64,000 nt of DNA from CAWEWH01 sp963812775 (GTDB lineage: Bacteria > Pseudomonadota > Alphaproteobacteria > Rhizobiales > Beijerinckiaceae): contig CAWEWH010000007.1 in NCBI GenBank assembly GCA_963812775.1, positions 1,054,001 through 1,118,000 of the forward strand, written 5' to 3'. The stretch's first letter is position 1. The number at the start of each line of letters is the position of its first letter. Below the pieces are notes generated by a model. That model saw only the letters and a program-made list of their open reading frames with translations. It had not been told where the DNA came from and searched no databases. This document shows positions 45,695 through 54,590 of this stretch, one piece after another. The position numbers were made by a program, and so were the translations under genes.

Positions 45695-46707
45695 TCAAAA
45701 TCCTTCAAGGACGATTTTGCCCTTGGCAGTCCCAGTCTCGAGAAGGGCGTGAGCCCGCTTGAGGTTCGCCGCGTTGATCTTCCCGAAGTTCTGGGCAAGC
45801 GTGGTTCTCAGCCGGCCCTCGTCCAGGAGCGCCGACACCGGCCAGCAGCTCATGCTGCTTTGCCATGTCCGCCGTCTTGAAGATCGAGCGGGTAAACATG
45901 AGCTCCCAGTGCAGCGAGACACTCTTTCGCTTGAGCTTGCGCACATCGATCAGGTCTGGGTCGTCGATAAGCGCAAACCGTCCCTGCGGAGCAATCAACT
46001 CGACGATCTCATCGAAGTGCTTATCGGTCTGCGTCGTGGACAACACAAAAGCCGGAGCACCGATCCCAAGGGCGCTCACCTGAGGCGCCAAAGGCCTACC
46101 GTGATCCAGCACATGGTGGGCGCCAAGGGCCTTCACCCAGGCACGGGTCTCCTCTCGCGATGCCGTCGCGATCACGACAAGGTTGGTCAGTTGCCTGGCA
46201 AGCTGGACCGCCATGGAGCCGACGCCGCCGGCGCCACCAACAATCAGGAGGGCGTTGCTCGCGCCGGGTACTGGCTTGCGAACATCAAGGCGATCAAAGA
46301 GTGTCTCCCAGGCGGTGATCGCCGTCAGCGGGACAGCGGCTGCCTCCGCATGTGAGAGGGAGCGCGGCTTGGGGCCGACGAGCCGTTCGTCGACCAGGTG
46401 AAATTCAGCGTTCGTCCCCTGACGATCGATGGCGCCGGCGTAGAAGACGGCGTCGCCGCGGTCAAACAGGGTCACTTCGGGTCCGACCGCCTCGACGATT
46501 CCTGATGCATCCCAGCCTAGAACACGGGGCGAGCCGTTCTGCGGCTCGGATCGCAGGCGCATCTTGGCATCAACCGGATTGACGGAAATCGCCATCACGC
46601 GAACCAGCAGATCGCGGCCGCTCGGCGAAGGACGCGGCAGCTCGATGTCCGATGAGCGATGCCTCGTCCTGGATTGGCAACGACTGCTGGTAGCCGACCG
46701 CCTTCAC
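45695..46707 (-). pseudogene. Zinc-type alcohol dehydrogenase / quinone oxidoreductase family, two frameshifts
   Basis: An NAD(P)H-dependent MDR-family oxidoreductase. GTG 46707 starts VKAVGYQQSLPIQDEASLI; a shift near 46650 leads to the body MAISVNPVDAKMR, GWDASGIVEAVGPEV and the NADPH-binding LLIVGGAGGVGSMAVQLAR (Rossmann motif). Another shift near 45860 separates the C-terminus AVSALLDEGRLRTTLAQNFG to GKIVLEGF. Zinc-binding Cys residues are absent, so it is a quinone oxidoreductase-like type. It is divergent from the HxlR regulator, a common pairing. Confidence 0.85.
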
Positions 46708-46819
46708 CGAGTGCGCTCTTTCTCGCGAATTGCGATTGTGCGGAGCGGAAAGTACGCTACATACGAAGTCAGGCAATACGCACAAAGTGGGCCGGTAGTA
46801 TCACGGAGGATACCTAGCA

Positions 46820-47237
46820 ATGCTCAAGACGAAGAAGCGCTATGATTGCGCAGCGGGGTGCCCGGTCGAAGCTGACGCTCGATCTTGTCGGGGGGAAATG
46901 GAAGGGCGTGATCGTCTATCACTTGCTGGACACAACGCTGCGGTTCAACGAGCTGAGGCGCAGGTTGCCGACGGCGACCCAGCGGATGCTGACCCGTCAG
47001 CTTCGTGAGTTGGAGGAGTGCGGGCTGGTCCACCGGGAGATCTTTCCGCAGGTGCCGCCGCGGGTCGACTACTCGCTGACCGAGGAGGGCCGTTCGCTTG
47101 CTCCCATCATTCTGGCGATGCACGATTGGGGCACACGGCGTCTCAAGCGTCAGCAGAAGAGTTCTGGAGTACGGGCGCAGCCCCGTGGCCAGAGAGCTGC
47201 GGCCGCGCGTCAGGCGTCTGCGCGCCATGGTGGCTAA
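46820..47237 (+). CDS. HxlR-family transcriptional regulator, one frameshift
   Basis: A winged-helix regulator. The ATG at 46820 starts MLKTKKRYDCAAGCPVEA, whose Cys residues (YDCAAGCPV) are the family's redox-type N-terminal pattern. One extra base near 46871 shifts the frame; the body TLDLVGGKWKGVIVYHLL, RFNELRRRLPTATQRMLTRQ, LVHREIFPQVPPRVDYSLTE is open to 47237. It presumably senses an electrophile or quinone and controls the divergent oxidoreductase at 46707; the 112-base gap between the two genes would hold the operator. Confidence 0.85.
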
Positions 47238-47543
47238 CCATGTTCTTCAAGACGCACAAGACAAGGCCGAACTGCGCAACGGTCTCCTCGAGCTCCCCGA
47301 CAATGTGCGAGCGCTGCAAAATTGACCAAGACGCTCTGAGACCGCAAGGGCTGGATGCCCACACGGGCGACGTCTGCTGTTGGCACGAAGCTGCCGCGTC
47401 ACTTGGCAACGCAAAACGCCTGCTATTGGAGATAGAGCAGTAGAGAATTGGCTCGCGGCGAGCCTTTCGGCGAGCGACCCTGAACGGACATTGGCATCGC
47501 CGAACTGAACCAATAGGGTGCTGCTCGCAAGGGGCTCGCGTTC
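47238..47543. other. Gap without a recognised gene
   Basis: About 300 bases. Contains short GTTGGCACGAAGCTG and GACCCTGAACGGACATT tags, which also occur at 47671 and, for the second, at 25133 and 30688. These are scattered repeat scraps; no gene is supported. Confidence 0.4.
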
Positions 47544-47660
47544 ATGAAACGGCGTGATTTCATTTGTCTTGTTTTCGGTGCTGCGTCGTGGCTGTCCGCG
47601 GCGCGCGCGCAATCGAAAACATATCGCGTCGCATTTCTTGCGCTGGAGCCAGGCGGATGA
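47544..47660 (+). pseudogene. N-terminal fragment of an ABC_sub_bind-type binding protein
   Basis: A 38-codon frame (MKRRDFICLVFGAASWLSAA, then RAQSKTYRVAFLALEPGG) carrying a Tat-like signal peptide and the first strand of the same family as the intact gene at 47822. It stops at TGA 47658-47660, and no further homology follows. It is a truncated paralogue. Confidence 0.65.
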
Positions 47661-47821
47661 CTTTCCGGTTGTGGCACGAAGCTGACTTGATGGGCACTCG
47701 CGTCGAGCCTTTCAGCTTTTGACCCGATTCGGAACTCGCAATCGCGATGCAGCAAATGCCCGAGCACCCTGTGCGAGATCATCTGATATCCTGGTCTCGT
47801 CATCGTGGATGAGGGGGTCGA

Positions 47822-48808
47822 ATGAGGCGGCGGGAGTTCATTGCGCTTGTTGGTGGTGCGATCGCGTGCCCCATGGGTGTGCGTGCACAGCAGCAGGCGG
47901 GAAAGGTGCCTCGGATAGGTTATCTTGGGGTGACGTCCCCTTCCGATAGGCCGCCCCTGCTCGACGCGTTCCGGCAAGGGCTGCGCGAGCTCGGGTGGGT
48001 TGAGGGCCAGAATATTGTCATCGACTATCGATATCGCGGAGGGTCGGCTCGACCGGCTGCCCGACTTGCGGCCGAGCTGGTCCGGCTCAAGGTGGACATC
48101 ATCGTATCGTTGGGGACGCAAGGAGTGACGGCAGCCAAGAACGCCACCGAGACGATCCCCATCGTCATGATTGCCGTTCGCGATCCTGTTGGCACCGGGC
48201 TCATCGCGAGCCTCGCGCGCCCGGGCGGGAACGTCACAGGGGTGTCCGGCTACGCCGGCCTGGAAAGCGTCGCCAAACAACTGGAGCTGCTCAAGGAGAC
48301 CGTCCCCAAGATCCGCCGTGTGGCCATCCTCTCGAACCCGACCAATGCGTACCACCAGCTCGCGATAAGAGAAGTGAACGTCGCGGCCCGGTCGTTGGGA
48401 GTGCAGCTTCAACTCCTGGAGGCTCGAGGTCCGAACGAGTTCGACGGCGCATTCGCGGCGATGGCCAAAGAGCGCGTGGGAGCCCTCCTCGTACTGTCAG
48501 ATGTGATATTCAGCTCCCACGGAACACGGCTCGCAGACCTCGCAGCCAGGAGCCGCCTGCCGGCAGCATACGCCGTCAGGGAGAGTGTGGAGGCCGGGGG
48601 TCTCATGTCTTACGGGCCGAGCTTTCTCGATCTCTACCGGCGCAGCGCCACGTACGTGGACAAGATCCTGAAGGGCGCCAAGCCCGCCGACCTACCCGTC
48701 GAGCAGCCGACGAAGTTCGAGCTGGTGATCAATCTCAAGGCCGCCAAAGCGCTTGGTCTCGAAGTGCCGCCTCTCCTCATCGCACAGGCTGATGAGCTGA
48801 TTGAGTGA
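47822..48808 (+). CDS. ABC transporter substrate-binding protein (PF04392 type)
   Basis: A 328-residue periplasmic binding protein of the ABC_sub_bind family, common in rhizobia as orphans. The N-terminus has a twin-arginine signal (MRRREFIALVGGAIACPMGV). The two-lobed fold is seen in KVPRIGYLGVTSPSDRPPLL, LDAFRQGLRELGWVEGQNIV, VDIIVSLGTQGVTAAKNATE, IPIVMIAVRDPVGTGLIASL, RPGGNVTGVSGYA and ADLPVEQPTKFELVINLKAA. No permease or ATPase genes are adjacent. The ligand is unknown. Confidence 0.9.
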   Translation: MRRREFIALVGGAIACPMGVRAQQQAGKVPRIGYLGVTSPSDRPPLLDAFRQGLRELGWVEGQNIVIDYRYRGGSARPAARLAAELVRLKVDIIVSLGTQGVTAAKNATETIPIVMIAVRDPVGTGLIASLARPGGNVTGVSGYAGLESVAKQLELLKETVPKIRRVAILSNPTNAYHQLAIREVNVAARSLGVQLQLLEARGPNEFDGAFAAMAKERVGALLVLSDVIFSSHGTRLADLAARSRLPAAYAVRESVEAGGLMSYGPSFLDLYRRSATYVDKILKGAKPADLPVEQPTKFELVINLKAAKALGLEVPPLLIAQADELIE

Positions 48809-48857
48809 GTTCCACGCCTTCTGTTCACGCAGCTTGTTGCGCATGCTCAGGGCCGTT

Positions 48858-49078
48858 GTTGGCACGTCTCGGACGTGGTGTGACGCCCGACCCAAGTCTG
48901 CCAAGACGCCGAATACGGACGTGAGCCAGCGATACCGGCAAGTACGGACTTACGAGTGTGCACCCTAAAACGGCGGCTGCCAGCGGTCGTAGAGGGTGCA
49001 ATTGGTGCGCGGCTCGATCTGCGTCAGCACGACGCGCGGCTCAGGATCGAGAGTGCCAGCGATCTCGCGCACGATCTT
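48858..49078 (-). repeat. Direct-repeat copy 2 (native DUF1194 3' end)
   Basis: Partner of 40774-40995. Includes about 107 bases downstream of the DUF1194 stop and its last 35 or so codons. The two copies bracket dctA through the ABC_sub_bind gene. Confidence 0.8.
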
Positions 49079-49744
49079 GGTGCGGACAAGAGCGGCGAAC
49101 TGGTTCTTGTCGCGCACCGGCACCATGAAGGCGCCGATACCGCCGATGACGCAGTCGCGATAATACTGGTCGAGGTTCTCGAGGTCCCAGGGGCCGCTGG
49201 GACGCTTCAGCATGAGCGGAAGACCATTGATGGTGATGCCCTTCTCGACGGCCTCGTCGCGCGCCAAGGTCACCGCACGGCCCTGGTTGTTGGGCCCGTC
49301 GCCCGACACGTCGATGACGCGCCGCGTCGGGTTCACGTCGGCCTCGCCGAGGAGCTGCGTGGCGTATTCGATGGCCGAGGAGATCGAGGTGCGCGGCCCG
49401 CGCCGGTTCGACGCCTTCTCGAGGCGGTCGGCAAAGCTCGCGGCGCTCTCCGGCCCGTCGATCACCGTCCAGGGAATGACCACGCGCTGATTGAGGATGC
49501 CGGCCCAGTCCATGTAGATGACGGCGATCTTGCCGAGCATGCCCTTGCGGATGGCGTCGTGCACCTGCGGCGAGCGGAAGGCCTGCACGAAGCCTTCGCG
49601 CTGCAGCGCCTGCTCGTCGAGGTCCATCGAGTTGGACACATCGACCGCGATGACGAGGGCGAGATCGACGTCCTCGCCGGCCCGCACGGGAAGCGGCTGA
49701 AGGGCCACGAGGGCGAACAGAAGAGCAATGGCGAGGCGACGCAT
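48965..49744 (-). CDS. DUF1194 protein (von Willebrand factor A-like), exported
   Basis: A 259-residue exported protein. The ATG at 49744 begins a signal peptide (LAIALLFALVALQPLPVRAG). The mature part is a von Willebrand A-like fold with the metal-ion adhesion motif DVSNSM (about residues 35-40) and the later Thr/Asp positions in SISSAIEYA and VIDVSGDGPNNQG. The function is unknown; the family is widespread in alphaproteobacteria. The last 35 or so codons and the downstream bases have a diverged duplicate at 40774-40995. Confidence 0.88.
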   Translation of the reverse strand: MRRLAIALLFALVALQPLPVRAGEDVDLALVIAVDVSNSMDLDEQALQREGFVQAFRSPQVHDAIRKGMLGKIAVIYMDWAGILNQRVVIPWTVIDGPESAASFADRLEKASNRRGPRTSISSAIEYATQLLGEADVNPTRRVIDVSGDGPNNQGRAVTLARDEAVEKGITINGLPLMLKRPSGPWDLENLDQYYRDCVIGGIGAFMVPVRDKNQFAALVRTKIVREIAGTLDPEPRVVLTQIEPRTNCTLYDRWQPPF

Positions 49745-49869
49745 GGGGATCTCCGCGTGCAGTTTGACATGGCGGGCGCCAAAGCCAAACCGCCCCCGCA
49801 AATCCCGGCTTGCCGCCAATTCGCCCCCCTCGCCTCGCCGGCCGTTTTGCATAGAATGCGCAGAGGGAG

Positions 49870-50241
49870 ATGCCGATGCTCGAACGCCTCAAGGACGCTG
49901 TAAACGGCAATCCGACGCTCTTGCGGCGCGGCCGCACTTGCACGGCGCGTCTTCTCGTGGAAATGGGCGATGAGAGCTACATCGTCGATATCCGCGAGGG
50001 CCGCGTCGAGGCGGTGACCAAGGGACCGTTCACAGGGCCGTCGTGGACCTTCGCGCTCCGGGCATCGCGCCGGGATTGGGACGAGTTCTTCAAGCCTGTC
50101 CCGAAGCCTGGCTATCAGGACATATTCGGCTTGGCGAAACGCAAGTTGATGCGCATCGAAGGCGACCTCCATCCCCTCATGGCGCACCTTCTCTATTTCA
50201 AGGAGGCCCTCGCCTCGCTGAGACAGGAGGCGCGCGCATGA
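49870..50241 (+). CDS. Hypothetical protein with SCP2-like features
   Basis: A 123-residue cytoplasmic protein. The body (CTARLLVEMGDESYIVDIREG, TGPSWTFALRASRRDWDEFF, and GDLHPLMAHLLYFKEAL at the end) has the length and strand-helix rhythm of sterol-carrier-protein-2-like domains, but I am not certain of the family. It overlaps the following hydrolase by four bases (ATGA), so the pair is probably translated together and functionally linked. There is no signal peptide. Confidence 0.65.
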   Translation: MPMLERLKDAVNGNPTLLRRGRTCTARLLVEMGDESYIVDIREGRVEAVTKGPFTGPSWTFALRASRRDWDEFFKPVPKPGYQDIFGLAKRKLMRIEGDLHPLMAHLLYFKEALASLRQEARA

Positions 50242-51101
50242 AGCCGAACTTCGAGCCGATCGTGGGCCGCTACCTTGCCATCGATCTCGGCAGCCGTCCG
50301 CACCGTCTCTATGTGGAGGAAGCGGGCCAAGGCACCCCCCTTCTCTGCCTGCACACCGCCGGCTCCGACAGCCGCCAATATCGCGCCCTGATGAACGACC
50401 CGCGCGTCACGCGGGACTACCGCGTCATCGCCTTCGACATGCCATGGCATGGCAAGTCCTCGCCGCCGGGCGGCTGGCAGGACGAGGAATACCGGCTGAC
50501 GACCGAAGCCTATGTGTCGATGGTCCTCGCCGTCATGGCGGCGCTCGGCCTCGACCGGCCGGTGGTCATGGGTTGCTCGATCGGCGGCCGCGTCATCCTG
50601 CATCTCGCCCTCGACCATGCGGAAAAATTCCATGCCATCATCGGGCTGGAATCGGCCGCCCACACCGAAGCCTATTACGATCTCACATGGGCGCACCGCG
50701 GCGACGTGCATGGCGGCGAGGTGGCGGCCGGCCTGGTCAGCGGCCTTATCGCGCCGACGGCGCCGGCCGAGGCGCGCTGGGAAACCCTCTGGCACTACAT
50801 GCAGAGCGGCCCGGGCGTGTTCAAGGGCGATCTCTATTTCTACACCAAGGATGGCGACATCCGCGACCGCGTCGGCAATATCGACACGCGCCGCTGTCCG
50901 CTCTTCCTGCTCACCGGCGAGTATGATTTCTCCTGCACGACGGAAGCCACCCTCGAGCTCGGACGGCGCATCAAGGGGGCCGAGGTCGAGATCATGGCGG
51001 GGCTCGGCCACTTCCCGATGAGCGAGGACCCGGCAAGGTTCCTCGACTATTTGCGGCCGGTGCTCGACCGCATCCGCGAAAGCGTTGCCCGGGTCGCCTG
51101 A
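50238..51101 (+). CDS. Alpha/beta hydrolase
   Basis: A 287-residue alpha/beta-fold hydrolase. The nucleophile elbow is GCSIGG (about residues 112-117), the oxyanion segment LLCLHTAGSDSRQY (about 36-49), the acid Asp in LTGEYDFSC, and the His in AGLGHFPMSEDP (about 257). The substrate is unknown; the cap region (HTEAYYDLTWAHRGDVHGGE) suggests a small ester or C-C hydrolase. It overlaps the SCP2-like gene. The ATG at 50238 follows GGAGG at good spacing. Confidence 0.9.
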   Translation: MKPNFEPIVGRYLAIDLGSRPHRLYVEEAGQGTPLLCLHTAGSDSRQYRALMNDPRVTRDYRVIAFDMPWHGKSSPPGGWQDEEYRLTTEAYVSMVLAVMAALGLDRPVVMGCSIGGRVILHLALDHAEKFHAIIGLESAAHTEAYYDLTWAHRGDVHGGEVAAGLVSGLIAPTAPAEARWETLWHYMQSGPGVFKGDLYFYTKDGDIRDRVGNIDTRRCPLFLLTGEYDFSCTTEATLELGRRIKGAEVEIMAGLGHFPMSEDPARFLDYLRPVLDRIRESVARVA

Positions 51102-51116
51102 ACAGCGGCCGCGCCC

Positions 51117-51563
51117 TCACAGCACCTTGCGGTACTGGATGAAGCCGGGGAGGTCGGCGATGCGGTCATAGAGCAGGCGCGCGGTGGCGTTGGAGTCCTG
51201 GGTGAGCCAGTAGACGCGGCTCGCGCCGGCCTCGCGGGCGCGGTCATAGACCGCCTCGATGAGGGCGCGGCCCACGCCCTTGCCGCGCAGATCGCCCAGC
51301 GTGAACAGATCCTGCAGATAGCAGTACGGCCCCTCGGTCCAGGTCGAGGCATGGAAGAGATAGTGCACGATGCCGACGAGCTTGCCGTCCGCATGGGCGC
51401 CGAGCCCGTGCATGGGCACCAGCGGATCGTGCAGGCGCCGCCAGGTGAGGTCGTACATCTTGGGCGGCTGGCTCGTCTTGTAGAAATCGAGATAGCCGCG
51501 CCACAGGGGCTCCCACTCAGCGCGCTCGCTTTCAGCGAGGGGACGGACGGCGATGCTGGGCAT
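51117..51563 (-). CDS. GNAT-family N-acetyltransferase
   Basis: A 148-residue acetyltransferase: motif A for acetyl-CoA binding is LRGKGVGRALIEAVYDRARE (about residues 92-111), with the preceding strand YLQDLFTLGD and the following WLTQDSNATARLLYDRI. The acceptor is not known. It is the downstream neighbour of glpX on the same strand, with 19 bases between, and converges with the hydrolase gene. Confidence 0.9.
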   Translation of the reverse strand: MPSIAVRPLAESERAEWEPLWRGYLDFYKTSQPPKMYDLTWRRLHDPLVPMHGLGAHADGKLVGIVHYLFHASTWTEGPYCYLQDLFTLGDLRGKGVGRALIEAVYDRAREAGASRVYWLTQDSNATARLLYDRIADLPGFIQYRKVL

Positions 51564-51582
51564 CGTTAGAGCTCCACACCGA

Positions 51583-52578
51583 TCAATCCAGATGAAACTT
51601 GGCGAGCTCGCGGTGCTCGGCGGAGATCTTGCGCACCGTGCCGGTGGCCGAGCGATAGACGATGGTCTCGGTCTCGATCACGTCGTGGCCGAAGCGGACG
51701 CCTGACAGCAGCGCCCCGTCGGTGACGCCGGTGGCGGCCACGATCACGTCGCCGGACGCCATGTCGCGCATGTCGTATTTCTTGTTGGGGTCCTTGACGC
51801 CCATCTCGGCGGCACGCTTGCGCTTGTCGTCGCTGTCGAGCACGAGCCGCGTCTGCATCTGACCGCCGACGCAGCGCAGCGCCGCCGCCGCCAGCACGCC
51901 TTCGGGGGCGCCGCCGATGCCAAGATAGATGTCGATGCCGGTCTGCTGCGGCATGGTGGTGAAGATGACGCCCGCCACGTCGCCGTCGGTGATCAGTCGG
52001 ACGGCGGCGCCGGTGCGGCGCACCGCGGCGATCATGTCGGCATGCCGCGGCCGGTCGAGGATCAGCGCCGTGATCTCGGCCGGCTTGACGTTCTTGGCCT
52101 TGGCGAGGGAGCGAATGTTCTCTTCCGGCTTGGCGTCGAGGTCGATGACGCCGGCCGGATAGCCGGGCCCGACGGCGATCTTCTGCATGTAGACGTCGGG
52201 CGCATTGAGCAGCGTGCCGGCCTCCGCCATGGCCATGACCGCGATGGAGCCCGGCATGTCCTTGGCGCACAGGGTCGTGCCCTCGAGCGGATCGACCGCG
52301 ATGTCGACCTTCGGGCCCTTGCGGTTGCCCACCTCCTCGCCGATGAACAGCATCGGTGCCTCGTCGCGCTCGCCCTCGCCAATGACGACGCGGCCGTCGA
52401 TGGAGAGCTTGTTCAATTCGCGCCGCATGGCGTCGACCGCCGCCTGGTCGGCGGATTTCTCGTTGCCGCGCCCGCGCCAGCGTGCCGAAGCGACGGCGGC
52501 GCGCTCGGTGACGCGCACCAGCTCGAGCGTCAGGATGCGCTCAATGAGTTGTCCCGGATGGACGGTGACTTCGACCAT
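51583..52578 (-). CDS. glpX: Class II fructose-1,6-bisphosphatase
   Basis: Converts fructose 1,6-bisphosphate to fructose 6-phosphate in gluconeogenesis. The 331-residue protein is complete: ELVRVTERAAVASARWRGRG, the metal-binding GEGERDEAPMLFIGEEVG (about residues 67-84), VDPLEGTTLCAK (about 93-104), GIGGAPEGVLAAAALRCVGG (about 220-239), and VTDGALLSGVRF. It lies 31 bases after hom on the same strand; a hom-glpX pair is a common alphaproteobacterial arrangement. Confidence 0.95.
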   Translation of the reverse strand: MVEVTVHPGQLIERILTLELVRVTERAAVASARWRGRGNEKSADQAAVDAMRRELNKLSIDGRVVIGEGERDEAPMLFIGEEVGNRKGPKVDIAVDPLEGTTLCAKDMPGSIAVMAMAEAGTLLNAPDVYMQKIAVGPGYPAGVIDLDAKPEENIRSLAKAKNVKPAEITALILDRPRHADMIAAVRRTGAAVRLITDGDVAGVIFTTMPQQTGIDIYLGIGGAPEGVLAAAALRCVGGQMQTRLVLDSDDKRKRAAEMGVKDPNKKYDMRDMASGDVIVAATGVTDGALLSGVRFGHDVIETETIVYRSATGTVRKISAEHRELAKFHLD

Positions 52579-52609
52579 GGACGACGGCCTCCCTGTTGCC
52601 GGCTCTTCT

Positions 52610-53933
52610 TTATTCGCGCTCGATGCGGATAACCTGCGGCTGCTCCTCGACGAAGCCGTCGGCGATGACCTTGTCGAGGGCGGCGCGCAGCGCCGCCTCG
52701 GTGGTCGCATAGGTGATGAGCACAACCGGCACCGGCGCGCCGGAACGCCCCGAGGGGTCACGCTTAGCGGCGGCCTCGGAGCGGTGCTGCACGATCGACT
52801 TCGAGCGAGATGTCGGCCTCCGCCATGCGGGTGACGATCGAGGCCGCAGCACCTGGCCGGTCGAAGGCAGTGACGCGCACGTAATAGCCGCCCTCGTGGC
52901 GCTGCATCGCCGCGCGCGTCAACGGATCGAGACGCGCCACCGGCTTGCCGAAGGGCGGCCCGAAGGCGCCCCGCGCGATGTCGGCGATGTCGGCCACCAC
53001 GGCAGAGGCGGTGGCGTCGCCGCCGGCGCCCGGCCCGACGAGGGTCAATTCGCGCACCGCGTCGGCGTCGATGGTGACCGCGTTGGTGACGCCCATGACC
53101 TGCGCGATGGCGGAGGATTTCGGCACCATGGTCGGGTGCACGCGCTGCTCGATGCCGGTCTTGGTGCGCTCAGCGACGCCGAGCAGCTTTATGCGGTAGC
53201 CGAGTTCGCTCGCCATCTTCAGGTCAAGCGGCGCAATGGCGCTGATGCCCTCCACATGCACGGCCTCGGCGTCGAGCGCGACCCCGAATGCGAGGCTCGT
53301 GAGCAGCGCAAGCTTGTGGGCAGTGTCGAAGCCGCCCACGTCGAAGGTGGGGTCGGCCTCGGCATAGCCGAGGCGCTGCGCGTCGGCGAGGCAATCGGCG
53401 AAGGCGAGTCCCTCCTCTTCCATGCGCGACAGGATGTAGTTGCAGGTGCCGTTGAGGATGCCGTAGATGCGCGTGATGGCGTTGCCCGAGAGCGACTCGC
53501 GCAGCGCCTTGATGACCGGGATGCCGCCGGCGGCCGCCGCCTCGAAGGCGAGCGCCACGCCCTTGTCCTCGGCGGCCCGCGCCAGTTCAAGGCCGTGCCT
53601 AGCAAGCAGCGCCTTGTTGGCGGTGACCACGTGCTTGCCGGCCTTGAGCGCCGCCTCGACGGTGGCCTTGGCGGGGCCTTCCTCGCCGCCGATCAGCTCG
53701 ACGACGCAATCGACCTCATCGGCCTTGGCGAGGGCGACGGGCTCATCGAACCAGCGATAGCGCGAAAGATCGATGCCGCGGTCCTTGCCCTTGGTCCGGG
53801 ACGAGACCGCCGTCACCCTGACGGCCCGGCCGCAGCGGGCGGCGAGCGCATTCTCCTGGCGGGCGAGAAGCCGGACCACGGAGGTCCCGACCGTGCCGAC
53901 GCCGGCTACTCCGATGCGAAAGGGAGCGTTCAT
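52610..53933 (-). CDS. hom: Homoserine dehydrogenase, one frameshift in the ACT domain
   Basis: Reduces aspartate semialdehyde to homoserine for Met and Thr synthesis. From ATG 53933 the NAD(P)-binding GVAGVGTVGTSVV (about residues 8-20), catalytic domain (HVVTANKALLARHG, GILNGTCNYIL, YAEADPTFDVGGFDTAHKLA) and the start of the C-terminal ACT domain are open. One extra base near 52800 changes the frame in ISLE; the continuation SIVQHRSEAAAKRDPSGRSG to PQVIRIERE ends at 52610. As the gene is essential for prototrophy, a base error is more likely than true loss, but a truncated feedback-insensitive form is possible. Confidence 0.93.
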
Positions 53934-54180
53934 GCCGACGCGGGATGGCACGGCGGCCCTTGCCGGTCAATGAAACAAGCAGGAGGCGATTGATCTATTC
54001 GCCCATTCCAACGCGCGGCAAGACCGGATTGTGACAGGCAGCACTGAAGGCCAGTTAATGACAGCTACCTAAGGCAGCGCCGTATTGTGCACGCGCGGGA
54101 TTGGCGGCACGATGGCACTCGGAAGAACCGTGCCGACCTGATTGGACCTCCAGACTGCCGACCAAAAGATCTCGCCCGCT

Positions 54181-54567
54181 ATGAATTTCGCACCCATACT
54201 CCTCCTGCTTTGCGCAGTCTCAGCCTCGACGCCAGCCCTCGCGTTCGATGACAAGTCCTTCTGCGACGTGCTTACGAAGTATGCCGAAAGAGAGAGGGTC
54301 GACTCTGGCAAGATGTTGGACAAATTCACCAGGTACGACGGAATGGCGGTCTTATGTGGGAACCGAACAGTCGTATACTACAAGTTCCTGACTGTTGAAG
54401 CATCCGCTCTTCGAGCCGGTTGGAAGGAGAGGAAGCAACGACAATGGAACGAAATCCACTGCAAGAATGAGGTCTGGGTAGAAGCCGTCAAGGCTGGGTG
54501 GGAAGTGGCAACGACGATCACAACTGTGGACGGAACTCAGGTCTATCTAGCCGCAGAGTGCAAATGA
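54181..54567 (+). CDS. Hypothetical exported protein
   Basis: A 128-residue protein of unknown family. The ATG at 54181 starts a signal peptide (FAPILLLLCAVSASTPALA). The mature part contains four Cys (FCDVL, VLCGN, IHCKN, AECK) that could form two disulfides, and is Lys/Arg/Trp rich. Its composition is less GC-rich than its neighbours, and it interrupts the aminotransferase-hom-glpX set, so it may be a recent acquisition. Confidence 0.65.
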   Translation: MNFAPILLLLCAVSASTPALAFDDKSFCDVLTKYAERERVDSGKMLDKFTRYDGMAVLCGNRTVVYYKFLTVEASALRAGWKERKQRQWNEIHCKNEVWVEAVKAGWEVATTITTVDGTQVYLAAECK

Positions 54568-54590
54568 TCGCGGACTTGTAACGGCATCAT

